From Streptacidiphilus fuscans (lineage in GTDB: Bacteria; Actinomycetota; Actinomycetes; Streptomycetales; Streptomycetaceae), in assembly GCF_015690355.1 (NCBI RefSeq), contig NZ_JADPRT010000012.1, forward strand, positions 1 to 64,000: DNA of 64,000 nucleotides. The letters are read 5' to 3'. Shown here piece by piece: positions 44,376 through 52,647 of the stretch. The notes beneath the pieces were generated by a model, which worked only from the letters and a program-made list of their open reading frames with translations, did no database searches and was not told where the DNA came from. Numbering within the stretch: the first letter of the stretch is position 1; each line of letters starts with the position of its first letter. A program made the translations under genes and the position numbers.

Positions 44376-46622
44376 TCAGACGCCGAGCCCTCCGTCGCTC
44401 AGCACCTCAACGGGCCCGTCGTGCCGTGCGCTGGACCGCCAGTCCGCGACCCGGACCAGGGTCTCCAGGAAGGCCAAGCGGAACGGGCCCATGTCGGCGC
44501 GGTGCAGGAGCGCAAGGGCGTTGTCGGTCAGCCGTGCGGCGTTGCCGGTGTCCAGCACCAGCGCGGCGAACCGCTCCCCGCTCGACAGTTCGACGGGCGG
44601 GGTGCGGTCGCCGTCGAGAACCCCGAGCAGGGCGGGCTTCTCGTCGGGTTCCGGCAATACGCTGACGCGGATCCGGCCATGGTGGGCGGCGACGAGGTAG
44701 GGCAACAGGTCCTCGGCGGACCGGATGTGTCGACGGTCCTGGAGCAGGATCAGTGCGCTGACCAACTCGTGGCGGAAGTAGGGGCGGGCGTAACGGCCAC
44801 CGTTGTAGGGCGCCTTGGACTTGGCCAGCAGCCCGGCGGGCGGGTCGCCGCCGCCACTGCGGATCATGTCCTGGAACAGGTCGTGGCTCTTGCCGAGGTC
44901 GTGATAGCGGGCGGCCCGGGTGACCACATGTCGGTGATCCGCCGTCAGGCCGGGGAGCGCGAGGGACTCCAGCAGGGCGCGCGCCTCCTGCTCGGTCTCC
45001 TGCAGGTGCTGGTCCAGGCTGACCCATGCGGTGCAGGAGAACGACCGGGACGGGGCGGTCCCGTCGCCCAGCGGTTCCACCGCGGCCACGCTGTCCGGAG
45101 TCCAGCCCTCCTCGGGCGACCAGCCGCCCTCGGCGGCGTCGAGCAGCACCGTGACACCGGGGCGCAGGTCCCCTGCTGCGGACTCCGGGTCGACCGGTCG
45201 CCACGCCCAGTCGAGCTGCCGATCCCGGATCCAAGCCGTACGGGTTCGAGCGATCAACTGAGAACGGAGTTCGGTCAGCGGGACCGGGCACAGCTCCTGG
45301 CGGGTCGGGTCGCTCTCCTCCGGGCCGGGTCGCCCCTCGGCCCAGTCTCGCCAGGCGACGAGGACGGTGCCGGGATCGCGACCGCCCGCGCTCACCCAGG
45401 GGGTGACGTCGATGTCGGGTGCGGTGTCGAAGAGGCGGAGCAGGTCTTCCTCGTCCGGTGGCGGTGGGCTGAAGGCTGGCCTACTGGCTTGGGCCTCCTG
45501 CAGATCGTGCAGGTCCCGCAGGCTGACGGTCTGTCCGTCATGCTCCGCCAGCCACTCCACCACGTCCGGCTCGGAGGTCGCGTCGGGGTTCGGGCTCCAG
45601 AGCAGTTCGCGTGCTCCGTCCGCGAGTTGGCCTGTACGACGAACCACGGCGGCCCAGGGCGCGAGCTCCGTGTAGATCGTCCGAGCAGGCAGTTCCCAGC
45701 CCAGGTCGAGCGCGTGGCCGACCGCGACCACGATCCGGTCGACGACAGACTGCCCCAATGCCTCGGCCAACTGCCGGAGTTCGGGCTCGCGGCGGAACGG
45801 GTGGGCGAACAGGACCTCGCGGTCGGCGTCCTGCGCGCGCAGTGCGCGGACCAGGGCTCGCGCGCGGGTGAGGGAGTCGAGTACGGCCAGGGTCTGCGTG
45901 CCTGCGGTGTGCGCCGCGTCGAGCGTGGCGGCCAGGGAGTCGGCGTCCTGTGCGTCGACCCTGCGCACCAGGCACGATCGGTCCGAAAGCGCGGCGGACA
46001 GCAACGTCGTGCCCGTCGGCGCCGACGTGCCGAGATGCTCGCGCAGCTCCTGCAGGGCCAACGCCGTTCCCGTGCCCGGTCCGAGGAGCGTGGGCTCGTC
46101 CAGCACCCAGTGGGTGTCGTTGTGGAGCAGCGCGAAGGAAGCGCCGGTCATCGTCGACCCGTCCGCGAAGCCGCGCAGCAGGGCCCGGCTCAGCAGCACC
46201 TCCTGGGTGCCGATCAGGATCGCGGTGCGCTCGGGGGCGCGCCGCCAACTGCCATCGCGCGCCATCGCGCCCGTGAGCAAGTGCAGGCCCACGCCGTCCG
46301 CGCCGCCAAGCGCACCGCCGTCCGGCCCGTCCAGCGTGCCGAGGCGTTCGAGCCAGCGAGCCACCGTCGCGTAGGTGCCACCTGCCAGGGTGCCCTCCGG
46401 CAGGACGTGGACGAGCCTGCGCGGGGTGCCCTGCGGGTCGGCGATCAGCCGCCGGTACAGCCAGGCGAGGACCACGGCCTCGGCCCCTCCGCCCGGGGGC
46501 GCGGCCAGCCGCTCCGGCAGCGGGGCGAGCGGCTCAGCCGCCAGCGCGGCCTGGTACGGGTAGGGCGCGTGGCCCGTCGCCACCGTCAGGAACCGAGCGA
46601 AGTCGACCGTGGTCTCCGACAT
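44376..46622 (-). CDS. Orphan Cas3-like protein: degenerate helicase fused to an intact HD nuclease domain
   Basis: 748 aa from ATG 46622 (GAGAGGGG upstream). The framework is unmistakably Cas3 (GHAPYPYQAALA; TPRRLVHVLP; ERTAILIGTQEVLLSRALLR; HNDTHWVLDE), closest to types with the HD domain at the C-terminus (I-U/I-G). Helicase residues are lost: Walker A is PPGGGAEA (about 42-49), motif III is LSAAL instead of SAT, motif V is VAVGHALDLGW, and motif VI RRTGQLADG lacks the QRxGRxxR arginines. HD residues remain: HL near 540, HD at 574-575, H618, HH at 647-648 and the late ADW. No cas gene or array lies nearby. It overlaps the upstream AraC gene by 89 bp. Confidence 0.82.
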   Translation of the reverse strand: MSETTVDFARFLTVATGHAPYPYQAALAAEPLAPLPERLAAPPGGGAEAVVLAWLYRRLIADPQGTPRRLVHVLPEGTLAGGTYATVARWLERLGTLDGPDGGALGGADGVGLHLLTGAMARDGSWRRAPERTAILIGTQEVLLSRALLRGFADGSTMTGASFALLHNDTHWVLDEPTLLGPGTGTALALQELREHLGTSAPTGTTLLSAALSDRSCLVRRVDAQDADSLAATLDAAHTAGTQTLAVLDSLTRARALVRALRAQDADREVLFAHPFRREPELRQLAEALGQSVVDRIVVAVGHALDLGWELPARTIYTELAPWAAVVRRTGQLADGARELLWSPNPDATSEPDVVEWLAEHDGQTVSLRDLHDLQEAQASRPAFSPPPPDEEDLLRLFDTAPDIDVTPWVSAGGRDPGTVLVAWRDWAEGRPGPEESDPTRQELCPVPLTELRSQLIARTRTAWIRDRQLDWAWRPVDPESAAGDLRPGVTVLLDAAEGGWSPEEGWTPDSVAAVEPLGDGTAPSRSFSCTAWVSLDQHLQETEQEARALLESLALPGLTADHRHVVTRAARYHDLGKSHDLFQDMIRSGGGDPPAGLLAKSKAPYNGGRYARPYFRHELVSALILLQDRRHIRSAEDLLPYLVAAHHGRIRVSVLPEPDEKPALLGVLDGDRTPPVELSSGERFAALVLDTGNAARLTDNALALLHRADMGPFRLAFLETLVRVADWRSSARHDGPVEVLSDGGLGV

Positions 46623-47616
46623 CAAAACCCCTCTCCACTGCTCCGGTTGTGCCGGTCCCCCCGGCCGCGCCCACCCGGGCGCGAAGGCGGCGCAGCATCC
46701 GGGCGTCGTCGAAGCCGACCTCCCTGGCCGCTGTCTCGACCGTCGTGCCGTGGCTGATCAGGTGCTCCGCGCGTTCGACGCGCAGGGTCTGCTGGTAGCG
46801 CAGCGGCGTCAACCCGTCGGTGGCGCGGGTGAACAGCCGGGTGAGGGTGCGCTCGCTGACTCCGGCCGACGCGGCGAGCAGTGCGAGCGGCAGGGTCTCG
46901 GCGAAACGCCAGTCGATCAGGTCCTGCACCCGGTGCACGGTGTCGTCCAGGTGCGAACGGTGGCGCAACATGGCGCTGGCCTGCGGCTCGTGACCGTTGC
47001 GCCGGGCGTAGACGACCATGTCGCGCGCGACCTGCGCGGCCACGGCGGGGCCGTGGCGACCTGCGACCAGATGCAGGGCCAGGTCGATGCCGGACGCGAT
47101 CCCGGCCGAGGTGACCACCCGGTCGTCGGTGGTGTAGAGCACGTCACGCACCACCTGGGCGCGCGGGTGACGGCGTGCCAGCTCGTCCTGGATGTCGTGG
47201 TGGGTGGTGCAACGCCGCCCGTCAACCAGCCCGGCCGCGCCCAGCGCGGCGGCACCGGCACAGATACTGGCGACGGTGCCGCCGGCCTCGTGGTGAGCCC
47301 GCAAGGCAGCCAACACGGCTGCCCCGAGCGGCGGAACGAGCACAGGCAACGCCTCGGGCCGCCCGTCGGGCCCTGCCTCGGCGTCCGGCACCTGCCAGCC
47401 CGGCACGACCAGCAGGTCGTCGGCGTCGAGCTCGGGCCAGACCGTCGTGGCGTGCAGGGGCAGCCCCTGGGCGCTGGGCACCAACTCCTGCTCCGCGACG
47501 TAGTCCAGCCGGTAGGGGAAGCCGAAGTCCCCCACCGTGCTGAAGACCTGCGCCGGGCCCGCGAGGTCCAGCAGATGGACCCCGGGCACCAGCACGAACA
47601 CGACGCGGTTGCTCAC
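46534..47616 (-). CDS. GlxA-type AraC-family regulator with DJ-1/PfpI-like N-domain
   Basis: 360 aa. Residues 1-190 form the DJ-1/PfpI-like domain (VVFVLVPGVHLLDLAGPAQV; the nucleophile-elbow region is ASICAGAAAL, Cys retained). The C-terminal AraC domain has LALLAASAGVSERTLTRLFT and ETAAREVGFDDARMLRR. Family members usually stop soon after this; here about 45 more Gly/Arg-rich residues follow because the frame runs 89 bp into the Cas3-like gene, so an ancestral stop may have been lost. It likely regulates the isochorismatase-like gene upstream. Confidence 0.87.
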   Translation of the reverse strand: MSNRVVFVLVPGVHLLDLAGPAQVFSTVGDFGFPYRLDYVAEQELVPSAQGLPLHATTVWPELDADDLLVVPGWQVPDAEAGPDGRPEALPVLVPPLGAAVLAALRAHHEAGGTVASICAGAAALGAAGLVDGRRCTTHHDIQDELARRHPRAQVVRDVLYTTDDRVVTSAGIASGIDLALHLVAGRHGPAVAAQVARDMVVYARRNGHEPQASAMLRHRSHLDDTVHRVQDLIDWRFAETLPLALLAASAGVSERTLTRLFTRATDGLTPLRYQQTLRVERAEHLISHGTTVETAAREVGFDDARMLRRLRARVGAAGGTGTTGAVERGFDVGDHGRLRSVPDGGDGPRALPVPGRAGG

Positions 47617-47699
47617 GGACTCATCATCGCGCAGGGCACTGACAGATCAGGGGGCGTTCCCACGTTCAGCGGTGTCCCCACGGTCAACGGTGTGCCCAC

Positions 47700-48239
47700 T
47701 CACCTGCCGCCGACGAGCTCGTCCACCGTCGCGATACGCGCGAACCGGTCGCGCAGGACGGCCGTCGTCCGTTCGATGATCGCGGCGGCGCTCAGCTCGC
47801 CGATCGGGTGGGTGGTCGTGGCGTCGACGACGAAGGTGCACCGGTAGCCGAGGTCACTGCCGACCCGGGTGGTGGTCTCCACACACTGCTCGGTCCGGAT
47901 GCCGCAGAGCACCAGCTCGGTGACCCCGCGCTCGGTCAGCTGCTGCTGCAGGTTGGTCGTGGTGAACGCGTTGTGACTGGTCTTGTGCACCGTGATCTCG
48001 CCGGGCAGCGGCTGCTCCAGCTCGGCGAGAAGCCGGACGTGGCCCTGGGCCGGGTCGAAGACGGTGTCGCTGCCGGGCTCCTGGTGCAGTACCCACACCA
48101 CGGTGTCACCCTGCTCACGGGCCAGCCGGACCAGGCGGTTCACCGGCTCGGCGATCTTCGGGTTCTCCACGAGCGGCCAGTCCTCACCACGGGCTCGGAA
48201 GGACTCCTGGACATCGATGACAATCAGTGCGCGACTCAT
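47700..48239 (-). CDS. Isochorismatase-like cysteine hydrolase
   Basis: 179 aa from ATG 48239. Catalytic triad positions are visible: Asp in VIDVQESF, Lys in HKTSHNAF and Cys in GIRTEQCVETT, so this is an active amide or N-C hydrolase of the nicotinamidase/isochorismatase superfamily. The substrate is unknown. It is followed after 83 bp by a GlxA-type regulator, a frequent pairing in which the regulator controls the hydrolase. Confidence 0.88.
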   Translation of the reverse strand: MSRALIVIDVQESFRARGEDWPLVENPKIAEPVNRLVRLAREQGDTVVWVLHQEPGSDTVFDPAQGHVRLLAELEQPLPGEITVHKTSHNAFTTTNLQQQLTERGVTELVLCGIRTEQCVETTTRVGSDLGYRCTFVVDATTTHPIGELSAAAIIERTTAVLRDRFARIATVDELVGGR

Positions 48240-48367
48240 GGAACCTAGCCTGGCCTGGCCGCGAACCCCTGGAGAAGGCCGGATCGGGTCCGCCTGCGGA
48301 ACGATCCGGTCAGCCACTGATCACGTCCGACACCCGGGACGGTTCGGCATCCTGCCACCCGATTGGT

Positions 48368-48380
48368 TAGCGTTCTGACG
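48368..48380 (+). promoter_or_regulatory. dapD promoter, apparently leaderless
   Basis: TAGCGT (48368-48373) is a good actinobacterial -10. Six bases separate it from GTG 48380, so transcription should begin at the start codon. No Shine-Dalgarno sequence is present, which agrees. The -35 is unclear. Confidence 0.6.
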
Positions 48381-49381
48381 TGACTACTGAGACTTCCACC
48401 TCCTCCACCGCCCCCAAGGGCGGCGCCGTCGCCGCCGGTCTGGCCACGATCGCCGCGGACGGCACCGTCCTCGACACCTGGTTCCCCGCTCCGGAGCTGG
48501 TCGCCGAGGCCGGTCCGGCCGGGACCGTCCGGCTCACCGCCGAGGAGGCGGAGGCCGCGCTCGGCGCGGGTGCCGCCGCCGCGCTGCGCACGGACGCCCG
48601 TCGCGGCGTCGAGGTGATCGCGGTCCGCACGGTCATCGGCTCGCTCGACGACAAGCCCCTCGACACGCACGACGTCTACCTCCGTCTGCACCTGCTCAGC
48701 CACCGTCTGGTCCAGCCGCACGGGCAGAGCCTGGACGGCGTCTTCGGCCTGCTGGCCAACGTCGCCTGGACCAGCATCGGCCCCACCCCGGTCGACCGCG
48801 TCGAGGCGGCCCGTCTGGCCGTCCGCGCCGAGGGCGGCCAGCTGGCCGTCTACGGGATCGACAAGTTCCCGCGCATGACCGACTACGTCGCCCCGACCGG
48901 TGTCCGCATCGCCCACGCCGACCGGGTCCGCCTCGGCGCGCACCTGGCCGAGGGCACCACCGTGATGCACGAGGGCTTCGTCAACTTCAACGCCGGGACC
49001 CTCGGCACCTCGATGGTCGAGGGCCGGATCTCGGCTGGTGTGGTCGTCGGCGACCACAGCGACATCGGCGGCGGCGCGTCGATCATGGGCACGCTCTCCG
49101 GCGGCGGCAAGCAGGTCGTCTCGGTCGGCCGGCGCTGCCTGCTCGGCGCCAACGCGGGTATCGGCATCTCGCTCGGCGACGACTGCGTGGTCGAGGCCGG
49201 TCTCTACGTCACCGCCGGCACCCGGGTGACCACCCCGGACGGCGCGATCGCCAAGGCGGTCGAGCTCTCCGGCCAGTCCAACCTGCTCTTCCGCCGCAAC
49301 TCGCAGAGCGGCGCGGTCGAGGTCATCGCCCGTTCCGGCTCCTGGGGCGGTCTCAACGCGGAGCTGCACGCGCACAACTGA
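48380..49381 (+). CDS. dapD: Tetrahydrodipicolinate N-succinyltransferase
   Basis: 333 aa from GTG 48380. The C-terminal left-handed beta-helix hexapeptide repeats are evident (GVRIAHADRVRLGAHLAEGT, VMHEGFVNFNAGTLGTSMVE, GVVVGDHSDIGGGASIMGTL). It transfers succinyl from succinyl-CoA in the DAP/lysine and peptidoglycan pathway and is of the longer actinobacterial form. It is monocistronic, with a leaderless promoter before it and a strong terminator after it. Confidence 0.96.
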   Translation: MTTETSTSSTAPKGGAVAAGLATIAADGTVLDTWFPAPELVAEAGPAGTVRLTAEEAEAALGAGAAAALRTDARRGVEVIAVRTVIGSLDDKPLDTHDVYLRLHLLSHRLVQPHGQSLDGVFGLLANVAWTSIGPTPVDRVEAARLAVRAEGGQLAVYGIDKFPRMTDYVAPTGVRIAHADRVRLGAHLAEGTTVMHEGFVNFNAGTLGTSMVEGRISAGVVVGDHSDIGGGASIMGTLSGGGKQVVSVGRRCLLGANAGIGISLGDDCVVEAGLYVTAGTRVTTPDGAIAKAVELSGQSNLLFRRNSQSGAVEVIARSGSWGGLNAELHAHN

Positions 49382-49405
49382 GCCGCGTTCGCCGTCCAGC
49401 GGTCG

Positions 49406-49440
49406 GCGTTCAGCGTTCGGCGTTCGGCGTTCGGCGTTCG
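49406..49440. repeat. GCGTTCG heptamer tandem repeat
   Basis: Four perfect and one degenerate heptamer copies lie just after dapD and before its terminator. The repeat is non-coding. Confidence 0.85.
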
Positions 49441-49481
49441 GCGCGTGCAGAGCGCTGACAGGCAACGGCTGACAGTGGGGT

Positions 49482-49516
49482 GAGGGAGTCGGGCGAGTTG
49501 TTCGCCCGACTCCCTC
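49482..49516 (+). terminator. dapD terminator
   Basis: A perfect 15-bp stem (49482-49496 with 49502-49516) and 5-nt loop lie 100 bp after the dapD stop. Confidence 0.8.
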
Positions 49517-49729
49517 CTGCGGTGCGCCCCGGGGCACTAGCAGGCCGAGGGCCCGCCGCTCAAGCGGCGTCCCGCCTCGGGGTGAACGCGGGTGAACAGG
49601 CGGCCCGTGGGAGCGCCCGTCGGTGTGACAGGCAGTGACCGTCGGCCGGGGCCGGTCGTTGGTCGCACGGGACCGGCACCGTCTGCCGGCACCCCTGTCC
49701 GTGCCCGCCCCCTGAAGGGTCAGCCACCC
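49517..49729. other. Intergenic region before the small acidic ORF
   Basis: About 210 bp with no supported gene. I could not recognise a promoter or a motif beyond the AAGGG ribosome-binding site at its right end. Confidence 0.4.
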
Positions 49730-49909
49730 ATGTCCGACGCACCCCCCGCTCCCGACAGCCCGCAGAGCCTGCTGGCACAGATGGAGCAGATGCTGGCGGC
49801 CCTCAACGCCGACCTGGTCCAGCTCGACGCGGACCTGCAGATGCCCGAGTCGCACGCGACCGGCAGCGACGACGCCGCGCAGCAGCCGGACGAACTCGCA
49901 CACGAGTAG
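49730..49909 (+). CDS. Small acidic hypothetical protein
   Basis: 59 aa from ATG 49730 with AAGGG upstream. The centre (LLAQMEQMLAALNADLVQLD) is an amphipathic heptad pattern, so a short coiled coil is likely; the flanks are acidic and disordered. I do not recognise a family. The frame is open further upstream without a better start. Reality of the gene is moderately supported by the ribosome-binding site and heptad pattern. Confidence 0.5.
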   Translation: MSDAPPAPDSPQSLLAQMEQMLAALNADLVQLDADLQMPESHATGSDDAAQQPDELAHE

Positions 49910-49929
49910 CCCCGCGTAGCCCCCGCCGC

Positions 49930-49952
49930 CGGGCCCGTGCCAACCGGGCCCG
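49930..49952. terminator. Bidirectional hairpin between convergent genes
   Basis: CGGGCCCG (49930-49937) and its repeat (49945-49952) form an 8-bp stem with a 7-nt loop between the small ORF and the convergent DUF6099 gene. Confidence 0.5.
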
Positions 49953-49975
49953 CACCGGCTCGCTGCTGTCCGACC

Positions 49976-50632
49976 TCACCCAGTGGGCGGCTCCAGCCGC
50001 ACCACCGCGGCAGCGGGGCTCAGGACGGCCCGCCCCAGCCCCCGGGAGCCGACCCCGACAGGGCCCGGCTCGCCGCCCAGCCGCTCCGACGCATCCGACT
50101 CGTCCGTGTCGGCCGCCTCCTCCTTCGCCTCGCCGCTCTCGTCGCTCTCCTCCGCTCCGTCCCCGACCTCCGCGCCCACGGCGCGCAGCAGCTCGGTGAG
50201 CAACTCCCTTGCCGGATGGGCGGCGTCGACCCCGTCGACGCAACTCCAGTAGAGCTCCTGCTCGTCCGCGCCGCAGGCCACCACCAGCAGCGACTCGGCA
50301 GCCTCCTGGATCAGCGACCGAAGCTCGCGGAGCGTCCCGCCGAGGTCCGCGAGCGCGGTGAGCCGGGAGGCGCGCTCGCCGGTAACCGGTTCATCCGGCG
50401 GACGCCCGATGCACTCCGCCGCATGCGACGCGGCCTCGGCCAGCGCCCTGGCGATCTCGACCGCACCGCAGCCACCGCCCTCCAAGGCCCGCTCGGTCAG
50501 CACCAGCGCCGAGGTCTGCCCCACCGCCTCCGCCAACCGGCAGGCCTGCCATGCCTCGACCATCACGTCGGACGCGCTCCGCGCCTCCGCCAACGCATGC
50601 CGGGTCGCCTTGATCAGCCGCACTGCGTCCAT
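49976..50632 (-). CDS. DUF6099-like hypothetical protein
   Basis: 218 aa from ATG 50632 (MDAVRLIKATRHALAEARSA). It is mostly helical, with ASDVMVEAWQACRLAEAVG and a middle helix ESLLVVACGADEQELYWSCV; the Glu/Asp/Ala-rich C-terminal part looks disordered. It resembles actinobacterial DUF6099 proteins from memory. No function is known. Downstream of the MazG-like gene on the same strand, with a 169-bp gap. Confidence 0.65.
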   Translation of the reverse strand: MDAVRLIKATRHALAEARSASDVMVEAWQACRLAEAVGQTSALVLTERALEGGGCGAVEIARALAEAASHAAECIGRPPDEPVTGERASRLTALADLGGTLRELRSLIQEAAESLLVVACGADEQELYWSCVDGVDAAHPARELLTELLRAVGAEVGDGAEESDESGEAKEEAADTDESDASERLGGEPGPVGVGSRGLGRAVLSPAAAVVRLEPPTG

Positions 50633-50801
50633 GACGCCACCCACCCCTCGGGAGCCGCCCGGCGGCCTCTCCACCGGGTCTGCGCCCAGCCTCCGCCCAC
50701 CCGCGGACTCCCGCGACGAACCGGGCACCGGCCTGTGGACAACTCGGGGGTGTGGAAAACGGGCCACTCGCAGGGGTGAACTGACGAGGTTCCCGACGGC
50801 C

Positions 50802-51239
50802 TCAGTCCAGCGGCTGCGGCTCCGCCGCAGGGAAGCGGAGTTCGTTGCGCTCGATCTTGGCGGCGAGGGCCGTGAGCGGGTCGACCCCGAGGACGCCGCA
50901 GAACTGGAGCAGGTACGCGAGGACGTCGGCGACCTCGTCCTCGACCTGGTGGGCGCGCTTGGGGTGGGACATGACCTCGGCGGCCTGCTCCGGGGTGAGC
51001 CACTGGAAGATCTCCAGCAGCTCCGACGCCTCCACGCTGAGCGCCGCCGCGAGGTTCTTGGGCGTGTGGTAGGGCTGCCACTTGCGTGCCGCCGCGAAGT
51101 CGCGCAGCCGCTGTTGCAGCGCCTCGACGGTCCGGTCGTTGCCGGGAGCCGGGGTGTCGCGAGTGTCGCGGCTGTCACGGGTTTCGCGGGTGTCACGGGT
51201 GTCGCCGGAGGCGGGGGTGACGTCGTCCATACCGGTCAT
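50802..51239 (-). CDS. MazG-like nucleotide pyrophosphohydrolase
   Basis: 145 aa. The all-alpha NTP-PPase fold is clear: LAAALSVEASELLEIFQWLT contains the ExxE pair and HQVEDEVADVLAYLLQFCGV the ExxD pair that bind magnesium. It hydrolyses a nucleoside triphosphate to the monophosphate and pyrophosphate, probably house-cleaning. The N-terminus carries a D-T-R-type tripeptide repeat from a 9-bp tandem repeat; ATG 51239 and ATG 51230 are both possible starts. Confidence 0.88.
   Translation of the reverse strand: MTGMDDVTPASGDTRDTRETRDSRDTRDTPAPGNDRTVEALQQRLRDFAAARKWQPYHTPKNLAAALSVEASELLEIFQWLTPEQAAEVMSHPKRAHQVEDEVADVLAYLLQFCGVLGVDPLTALAAKIERNELRFPAAEPQPLD
51154..51207. repeat. 9-bp tandem repeat encoding D-T-R units in the MazG-like protein
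   Basis: Six imperfect 9-bp units (GTGTCGCGA-like on the plus strand) run from 51154 to 51207 and encode the DTRDTRETRDSRDTRDTP-like tail. Confidence 0.85.
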
Positions 51240-51248
51240 TCTCGCGGA

Positions 51249-52571
51249 TCAGCCGACCGGAACAGCGGGTTGATCCGCAGGATCGCCCACAGGCGCGCCC
51301 TCCGGCGCCAACTCGCTCCGCCCCGACGCCGGATCGACCGCGCACCGGACCGGGAAGACCCCCGGTACCACCGCCCGCTCCGCCGCCGTCGCCAGCAGCC
51401 GGACGTGGCCGCGCGAAGCCACCTCCACGGCCAGCCGCAGCAGCGACTCGACCTGCGCGGCGTCGAGCCCGAGGTCGAGCCCCTCCCCCAGCACCGTCAA
51501 CATCCGCTCCGCGTCCGGGACTTCCATCGCCGGGCTCATCTGGAGCACGCCCGGTCCGGTCAGCAGGACCGTCGCGAAGGCCAACTGCCGCAGCACGCCC
51601 GACGGGAGCAGCTCCGCGCCGACGCGACGGCCGTCGCCGAGCTGCAGCGCGGCGCAGACCCGGGCCGTCCCGTCGGCGGCGGTCGAGCGCAGCGCGCCGA
51701 GGCCGGAGACCGGCATCGGGCTCATCGCCCGGGTCGCCTGGACCAGCTTGCCGAAGCGGATCCGGCACTCGCCCTCGATCCTGGCGATCACCGCCGACAG
51801 GTTCTCCGCCGAGCCGCGCAGCCTGGCGTCGTCGTCTGCGCCGACCCACTCCCGCATCGCCACCGGCTCGGGCTCCAGGGCGAAGCTCTCCCGGAGCGCC
51901 GTGAGCACCGCCTCCGCGGCGCCCAGGACCAGCCGCTCCCCCGGAGTCGCACCGGCGACGCGGAGCGGCAGTTGAGCCGTGACCAGGCCGTGCGCGCCGA
52001 GCGGTGCGCGGATGTCGCCCTGACGGCCGTCGCTGTGCCAGGCGGCGTCGATCCGGCTGCTCGCCGCGTCCAACGCGCCGGTGGTCAGCAGCAGTCGGCC
52101 GCCGGCGGTGAGCCGCTCGGAGGTGAGCAGCACGGTGTCGCCCACGCGGCGGAAGGCGACGTCGAGCCGCACCTCCCCGACCGCCGAGGCGACCGAGCAG
52201 CCGAGCCGGACGGTGTCCGCGCCGAACGGCAGGCAGCCCGCCACGCCGCCCCGGACCAGGGCGAGCGCCGCGTCGGCGTCCTCGCCCTCGGCCAGGGACG
52301 CCAGCACGCGCAGGCCTTCGAGTGCGTTGGACTTGCCCACCCCCGAGGGGCCGTAGAGCAGGGTGACCTCGCGCAGCGGCAGGACCGCCTCCCGGAACGA
52401 CTTGAAGGCGCCGAGACGCAGTTCGACCAGGGCAGGACGGAGCACGGCGGGGCGGAGGACGGCCGAACGCGACCCAGCCGAGGAGAGCCCGTCGGGTTGG
52501 AACGCGGTGGACGGAGCGGCGGAAAGCGCGTCCGGACGGAGCACTTCGGGCCTGGGCACAGGGATGGTCAC
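51249..52571 (-). CDS. AAA/ABC-type ATPase of the SMC/RecF-like class with degenerate Walker B
   Basis: 440 aa from GTG 52571; ribosome-binding site weak, and the first 45 residues are repetitive, so the true start may be later. LVELRLGAFKSFREAVLPLR and Walker A YGPSGVGKSNALEG fit RecF/OLD-like ATPases. Where the ABC signature and Walker B (LLIDEPE) are expected it reads LLTGPGVLQMSPAMEVPDAE, then MLTVLGEGLD, without the acidic pair. No TOPRIM domain follows. ATP binding with little or no hydrolysis is possible. Function unknown; it precedes the MazG-like gene by 9 bp. Confidence 0.75.
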   Translation of the reverse strand: MTIPVPRPEVLRPDALSAAPSTAFQPDGLSSAGSRSAVLRPAVLRPALVELRLGAFKSFREAVLPLREVTLLYGPSGVGKSNALEGLRVLASLAEGEDADAALALVRGGVAGCLPFGADTVRLGCSVASAVGEVRLDVAFRRVGDTVLLTSERLTAGGRLLLTTGALDAASSRIDAAWHSDGRQGDIRAPLGAHGLVTAQLPLRVAGATPGERLVLGAAEAVLTALRESFALEPEPVAMREWVGADDDARLRGSAENLSAVIARIEGECRIRFGKLVQATRAMSPMPVSGLGALRSTAADGTARVCAALQLGDGRRVGAELLPSGVLRQLAFATVLLTGPGVLQMSPAMEVPDAERMLTVLGEGLDLGLDAAQVESLLRLAVEVASRGHVRLLATAAERAVVPGVFPVRCAVDPASGRSELAPEGAPVGDPADQPAVPVG

Positions 52572-52647
52572 GCCCGCGAGGCTAGACCGCTCACCACCTG
52601 CGGAAACGTCCCTCCAACCGCCCCGTCCACCGGGTGCGGCACCCGGA

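Noticed and set aside
44376..48239. CRISPR array or cas operon near the Cas3-like gene
   Set aside because: I searched by eye for regularly spaced 25-40 bp repeats and for Cas5/6/7/8-like proteins and saw none; neighbours are an acetyltransferase, AraC regulator and hydrolase.
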